NCBI GenBank assembly: GCA_001899775.1
Contig: MKWN01000016.1
Span: forward strand, 124,001-188,000
Source: Thiobacillus sp. 65-29
GTDB lineage: Bacteria; Pseudomonadota; Gammaproteobacteria; Burkholderiales; Thiobacillaceae
Direction of reading: 5' to 3'
DNA length: 64,000 nt
Numbering within the stretch: the stretch's first letter is position 1; the number at the start of each line of letters is the position of its first letter. The position numbers were made by a program, and so were the translations under genes. This document shows positions 58,801-64,000 of the stretch, one piece after another. Under the pieces are notes generated by a model. The model had not been told where the DNA came from, ran no database searches, and saw nothing but the letters and a program-made list of their open reading frames with translations.

Positions 58801-59622
58801 CGGGCCGAAGGGGTTACTCTCGCGGTCGAGCGCGCGGCCATGGAGTTTTTCGATGCGGGGTGCGAGATCCGCCAGTTCGTTGGCGAAATGATCCTCGAGC
58901 TTGTTGATCTCCGCCGTCAGGTTGAGCCAGTCCTCGAACTCGTCGGTCTGCACGATGGACAGGCTCTTGCTGTCCCTGGACGTCTCCGACGGCCGGGACT
59001 TGCCCAGGCCGTCGAAACCCTCCAGCGCGCGCCTCGGCCAGTTCGTGCGCGCGGCCGCCTCGTGCACGCGAATCTGGTCGGCGGCGGCCAGGATCGCGTT
59101 GCGTTCGGCGAAGTTGTCGGCCTTGCCCGCGGCACGTTCCAGGCGCATCTCGATACTGGCGTAAAGCCCTTGCAGCGCTGCCTCCACCGCCTGCGTCAGC
59201 AGTACCCGGCACGTTTCCAGCATCTGGCGGCTGTCGGCGCCCTGGTAGCGCCGTCCCAGCATGCGCTGGGTGCGCATCGCCGTCGCAATACGGTTGAGTG
59301 CGCGGGTCGCATCCAGCGGCGTACCGATGAAGGCGACCCCGATACCGTCCGCGCCCTGACGCGCCAGGCGCGCCTTCACACTGAACGCCTGCGCGCCATG
59401 CGAAGCGGGCGGCGTGAAGTTCACCTCGACGTCATCACCGCTGCGCATTTCGCTCACGGCCGCGACATCGTCCAGCCGCAGGAACATGCCACCCAGGCAA
59501 AAATTGCGAATCTCGCAGGCGAGTTCCTGACCGCCCGCGGTCTTCAGGCTGGCGGCCTGCACCACCTCGAAACGCTTCTGCGTGCGGCGCTCGCGAGACT
59601 GCGTCAGGCTTTCAGCCGCCAT
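55822..59622 (-). CDS. PilZ-DUF1631-GGDEF(degenerate)-EAL signalling protein
   Basis: 1266 residues. An N-terminal PilZ domain (about 10-110; RRTQKRFEV, IRNFCLGGMF, with Cys where the motif usually has Ser) is a c-di-GMP sensor candidate. DUF1631 (about 140-800) follows, with a Pro/Ala-rich linker near 370-430. The GGDEF-like domain (about 850-1010) is degenerate: the site reads TGDRTF and should not make c-di-GMP. The EAL domain (about 1020-1260) has YEILLGARD, FSINLSGQ, FEVTESAAI, SLDDFGVGFSS, YLKIDGSFV and TVAESVENEE, nearly all catalytic residues, so it may still cut c-di-GMP. It probably acts as a large cytoplasmic c-di-GMP effector. Confidence 0.88.
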   Translation of the reverse strand: MAAESLTQSRERRTQKRFEVVQAASLKTAGGQELACEIRNFCLGGMFLRLDDVAAVSEMRSGDDVEVNFTPPASHGAQAFSVKARLARQGADGIGVAFIGTPLDATRALNRIATAMRTQRMLGRRYQGADSRQMLETCRVLLTQAVEAALQGLYASIEMRLERAAGKADNFAERNAILAAADQIRVHEAAARTNWPRRALEGFDGLGKSRPSETSRDSKSLSIVQTDEFEDWLNLTAEINKLEDHFANELADLAPRIEKLHGRALDRESNPFGPAMLLRAAHAEFSTLDLTPGVRKALYGALREALQAPLEELYRQLGDILPEAPSTQQTGAAANPWPDTQAMADDLNPDSVMFVGGEPVEDRPQPAPDAPPSGAATAAPGVAAPTPGGIAGALMNLFRRTQSRGTVVAAPAAPPAGAPAGPAASVAGAPAIPAAASAVAAAMPVGGSVQRIAGTSQRVLGELVGSGRIAPAQAPTAQNAADVFGALAETIEGDRALPGSVKQTLRELEEPLVKLAMLDAGYLDSVKHPAHRVVNVVDRIALASTDDGRINDKKLLQAVQRWTERIRNEADRNPGIYDEARTQLEKVLQPLLRARNIRIARLQAGLEGWQKMGQANRAISEGIQRRIEGREVPDVVLEFFNPGWRNYLIRVILRHGTGSPQETEAWDAVDRLLAWLDPQQTARPQFSEMQRLLTYVDACLSLVSAGKDQQERIMERLADALFEPGKGSFRLLSGVKVASRTHAAEAALDERDAALVDQFRVGDWLSFARAPLPMNLIWIGDDPPLYVFSNYRGVRKLELKQQEFLDLLKSGEAVRTDNLDLPLMDRSFSSMIEHMHRNLVKQATSDPETGLMRTPEFMRRVKRAWLNVGGDTAGCVMGVIDVEDLRMVQVRLGTVGYSQLLQALAQHLSQKCRDGGLIARTGDRTFAFLRACENEDCAAEHAEAFITRINQFSFDWEGQSYSLTANAGLAWASAYVEPESLYNRADTACLTAKHEGRNQIVFYRDEDSDRHGHAGLAYWAGRFNGILAGGRLHLRAQPIVALADESRQPVHYEILLGARDDPAEPLPIGDFVAAVERLKRISELDQWVVREAFGWIRANPQAFEKIGAFSINLSGQSVNSKTFLGFMEEELGRGDIPCDKLIFEVTESAAIDSFANAEHFIKKFRRYGCRFSLDDFGVGFSSFTYLKNLKVDYLKIDGSFVRDMQRNEVDVALVSSMHETSRFLGIQTVAESVENEETFALLKTIGVNYVQGWLTGKPLHIDDLLR

Positions 59623-59982
59623 CGATATCCACCCATCCCTGTTCTCACGATCACAAAGCGTCGTCCCGGCATGTCACAGAAACGCCCGCCGTGCCCGGCA
59701 AGCGTTCTGACACAAGGGGATTGCGTGTCCGCACGGAACCGTCCCGCCCAGCACGGGTGGTGCTGGCGAAGCGCCGGTCCCATCCGGTCTCCATTTGCAG
59801 TAACGGCTACAAGGCAGCGTTAATTTAGCCCGTCGAGCAGGGGACGGCACTGGCTCGCCGAGCGCCGGCGTGGCGCCGCGCGATGCAACGGCTGTTGGCT
59901 CGTCGCGCCGCGTCACGCCTCGCAACGGCAGAATAAATCAGTGACTCGATGGCGGATTCCCCGGCAAGGGTAAAATTGTGTA
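59623..59982. other. Non-coding gap between the DUF1631 gene and ygiQ
   Basis: These 360 bases hold divergent promoter regions for both genes. A CCAGCAC/GTGCTGG hairpin lies near 59750-59770. The lower-GC stretch 59800-59830 (CGTTAATTTAGC) could hold a promoter. I found no ORF, tRNA or convincing riboswitch. Confidence 0.6.
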
Positions 59983-62219
<2,237 letters not shown>

Positions 62220-62223
<4 letters not shown>

Positions 62224-62296
62224 GAGGGCGCGCTCGCCCCCCTCATGCCGTTGCAGGCATCAACCCATCGGGGCGAGGGCGCCCCTCCTACAACGA
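62220..62296. repeat. REP/REPIN-like palindromic doublet
   Basis: GTAGGAGGGCGCGCTCGCCC and the inverted copy GGGGCGAGGGCGCCCCTCCT-AC face each other across about 30 bases. It belongs to the same family as 29284-29405. It starts at the ygiQ stop and could end its transcription. Confidence 0.65.
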
Positions 62297-62306
62297 CGCA
62301 TCCGCA

Positions 62307-62621
62307 ATGACCACCCCCAGCGACCTCCTCCGCACCAGGCTCAACCTCGAAACCGCGCGCATCGCCTGGGCCGAGTTGCAGCGTCCCTTCGCGCGCGGCG
62401 TGGTCGTCAAGGTTGCACCCGGCATGGACCTGGTCGACGCGGCCGTCCATGTTGCCGCGAACAGCGCCGAAGTCATACAGGAATGGCTCGCCGACGGCCG
62501 CATCGCCCGCGCGGAACTCGCTGACGCCGAGGACTGGCACGCGCGCCAGCCGACCTTCTGGGCGGTGGTGGTCGCGCCGTGGGTATTGATCCAGGAGACG
62601 ACGCCCGAACCGGGCGCCTGA
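62307..62621 (+). CDS. DUF2288 family protein
   Basis: 104 residues: [50 protein letters not shown] and [13 protein letters not shown], full length for DUF2288. Family function is not established. No signal peptide. It lies after a REP-like doublet, so it is probably transcribed alone. Confidence 0.88.
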   Translation: MTTPSDLLRTRLNLETARIAWAELQRPFARGVVVKVAPGMDLVDAAVHVAANSAEVIQEWLADGRIARAELADAEDWHARQPTFWAVVVAPWVLIQETTPEPGA

Positions 62622-62628
62622 ACGCCGC

Positions 62629-63024
62629 TCAGGCGGTGAGACTGTCCTTCACCCGCAGCAGCCGCGCGCGCGCCTCGGCGGCGACGCCATGCACCCCGGC
62701 GTTGGATTCCAGCTTGACCATGACGTTCGGGTCGAGGAAAGCCACCGTTACCTTGCCGTCGGCTTCCTCGCGCACCACCACGTTGCACGGCAGCAGCATG
62801 CCGACGTCCGGCGCCGCACTGATCGCCTGGTTCGCCAGCGGCGGATTGCACGCGCCAAGGATGCGGTAGGGGCGCATGTCGACGTCGATCTTGGCCTTCA
62901 GGGTCGCTTTCACGTCAATGTCGGTGAGTACGCCGAAACCTTCGGTCTTCAGCGCGGCGACGACCTTCTCGACCGCAACGTCGAAGGGGCCGTTGATCCG
63001 GGTGTCGAATCCGTATTCACTCAT
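62629..63024 (-). CDS. DUF302 family protein
   Basis: 131 residues. Blocks: [57 protein letters not shown] and [11 protein letters not shown]302 proteins are small, often found near sulfur or metal redox genes in sulfur bacteria; activity unknown. No signal peptide. It is convergent with the DUF2288 gene. Confidence 0.88.
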   Translation of the reverse strand: MSEYGFDTRINGPFDVAVEKVVAALKTEGFGVLTDIDVKATLKAKIDVDMRPYRILGACNPPLANQAISAAPDVGMLLPCNVVVREEADGKVTVAFLDPNVMVKLESNAGVHGVAAEARARLLRVKDSLTA

Positions 63025-63173
63025 GGCTTTGCTCCAGTTCGGGAAATAGAAATGAATCCCATTCTACCCGTTCCACCCGGGAAGGCCGCCCTGGGCCGGA
63101 TAGGGTGATGGTTCCACCGGCCGACCCTCAGGGCTTGGCGCCGTTCCTGCATGAGGCGTGTTGTTGCGAAGGG

Positions 63174-63668
63174 TCAGGGCTCCTGCGACGCCCGCTCGAT
63201 ATCCAGCCATTCACGATACGCCGCGTCCGACCACAGCGACTTGATGTAGGTCACCACGTCGCGCATGTCCCGTTCGGAAAGCTTCTTCTCCCACTGCGGC
63301 ATGATGCCGTAGCCCTGCGGACTGCCGACGTGCACCGACTCCAGCAAGGCCTCGGTCGGATGATTCCAGGCGTAGCCGCTGTCGTTCAGCGGTGGCGCCG
63401 GATAATTTCCGTCGGCATCGGGCTTGCGCCAGTCGCGGACCTTGCCCTTGCCCTCGGCGCCGTGGCATCGGGCGCAATGTGTATCGAAGACGACGCGCCC
63501 GCGCGCCACCTCGACCGGATCGAGGCCACGTGCCTTGAGGCGGGCTTCCATACCGGCGGTCGTCACGGACGCCGCCTGCGGTTCGGCCGCCACGGCGGGC
63601 GGCACGGCGATGGAAGCGAGCGCCACCCCAGCCAGCAGCGGCCAAAGGGAAATTTTTGCGGCATTCAT
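63174..63668 (-). CDS. Monohaem c-type cytochrome
   Basis: 164 residues with a Sec signal peptide (LLAGVALASIAVPPAVAAE, cleavage near AVA). The haem site is THCARCHGAEGKG (CxxCH) and the axial Met is in GYGIMPQWEKKLSE. RDVVTYIKSLW is the usual C-terminal helix of class I cytochromes. It is periplasmic and should carry electrons for respiratory enzymes. No partner enzyme is adjacent. It starts 28 bases after the Mut7-C gene stop, so they may be co-transcribed. Confidence 0.92.
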   Translation of the reverse strand: MNAAKISLWPLLAGVALASIAVPPAVAAEPQAASVTTAGMEARLKARGLDPVEVARGRVVFDTHCARCHGAEGKGKVRDWRKPDADGNYPAPPLNDSGYAWNHPTEALLESVHVGSPQGYGIMPQWEKKLSERDMRDVVTYIKSLWSDAAYREWLDIERASQEP

Positions 63669-63695
63669 GATCGTCCTTTCCTGGTGCCGGCCGGC

Positions 63696-64000
63696 TCATG
63701 CCGGCCCGCTTTCCTCCGAAGATAGCACCTTATTCAGCATAGATCGCATGTCGCGCCAGTGCGAGCCCTCCCAGTACACGCGCCCGCAGGCGTCGCAGGT
63801 GGAGAAGCGCTCGTAGTATTCGCGCACTTTCGGCGGCAGGCGATCGAGCACACTCGTCTTGTCGACACGGCGCAGCGGCAGGTTGCAGTGCAGGCACAGG
63901 GTGAACGGCCGCGCGCGGCGCGCAAGATCGAGGCGCTCGACGATCTCGCGCAGTTGCGCCTCCGATTTCAGCGCATGCACGTAGCAGCCGTGCGTCACCG
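63696..64000 (-). CDS. Mut7-C RNase domain protein, partial
   Basis: About 100 residues are seen and the gene runs off the right edge; the apparent start (VTHGCYVHA) is an internal stretch, as Mut7-C proteins are about 160-250 residues with a PIN-like N-terminal part. The zinc ribbon is LCLHCNLPL and CDACGRVYWEGSHW, and KVREYYERF lies between. This is the C-terminal end of the domain. It is predicted to be a ribonuclease-like protein; its target is unknown. Confidence 0.85.
   Translation of the reverse strand, partial: VTHGCYVHALKSEAQLREIVERLDLARRARPFTLCLHCNLPLRRVDKTSVLDRLPPKVREYYERFSTCDACGRVYWEGSHWRDMRSMLNKVLSSEESGPA

Noticed and set aside
56524-59823. A plus-strand open frame of 1099 codons opposite the PilZ-DUF1631 gene
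   Set aside because: It mirrors a high-GC gene on the other strand, has no family similarity and is rich in Arg, Ala and His; such shadow frames are common at this GC content.
59623-59982. A c-di-GMP riboswitch before the DUF1631 or ygiQ gene
   Set aside because: GGATGGGAC-like bases occur on the minus strand, but I could not place the conserved GEMM core and paired stems.

Overview
The window is a 64 kb piece of a high-GC chromosome, most likely from a sulfur-oxidising betaproteobacterium. The gene order glyQ-glyS-gmhB-plsC-metallopeptidase, the complete ybgC-tolQRAB-pal-cpoB-queE-queC run and trpGDC all fit Betaproteobacteria. A type I sulfide:quinone oxidoreductase, a FisR-like persulfide sensor, a DsrC-family protein and a YeeE/YedE sulfur-compound transporter point to sulfur metabolism. 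Genus-level placement is inference. LAYOUT: 1-11.4 kb holds a partial old yellow enzyme, an OmpA-type lipoprotein, cbpA-cbpM, a glyQS-gmhB-plsC operon, a decayed ParE-type toxin with its antitoxin, an ABC-F ATPase, two tandem paralogous ~50-residue proteins behind a sigma-54-type promoter, and tRNA-Lys(UUU). 11.4-25.2 kb is one long minus-strand stretch: a TlpA-like thioredoxin, the sulfur transporter, queC-queE, the Tol-Pal operon, ruvB, a diguanylate cyclase, ruvA, ruvC, vapC-vapB and yebC. 25.2-29.3 kb holds a ROK kinase, a second toxin-antitoxin pair, a graveyard of gene remnants and a HerA/YjgR-like ATPase. 29.5-32.0 kb is trpCDG on the minus strand. 32.0-40.07 kb is an integrated island between 17-bp direct repeats at the trpG start codon. 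It carries a tyrosine integrase, an AlpA-like regulator, a DUF3987 primase-helicase and mostly unknown genes, and it separates trpG from its old upstream region. 40.2-44.4 kb is a sulfur module: sqr and fisR are divergent and share a control region with a near-perfect -24/-12 promoter and twin palindromes; mutY and a cysteine-less DsrC homologue follow. 45.1-50.6 kb is a coupled minus-strand envelope operon (giant DUF748/AsmA-like protein, HExxHxxGxxD protease, small secreted protein, TPR protein). 50.8-64 kb has darP, pmbA, a TesA-like esterase, a TRAP transporter without its binding protein, an FKBP isomerase, a PilZ-DUF1631-GGDEF-EAL protein, YgiQ, DUF2288, DUF302, a cytochrome c and a partial Mut7-C protein. 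HOW IT FITS TOGETHER: sulfide or polysulfide probably activates FisR, which drives sqr from the sigma-54 promoter. The Tol-Pal, DUF748 and PlsC/GmhB genes serve the envelope. The toxin-antitoxin loci, the island and the palindromic repeats are the mobile or decaying part. No CRISPR array, rRNA or intact insertion sequence was seen.
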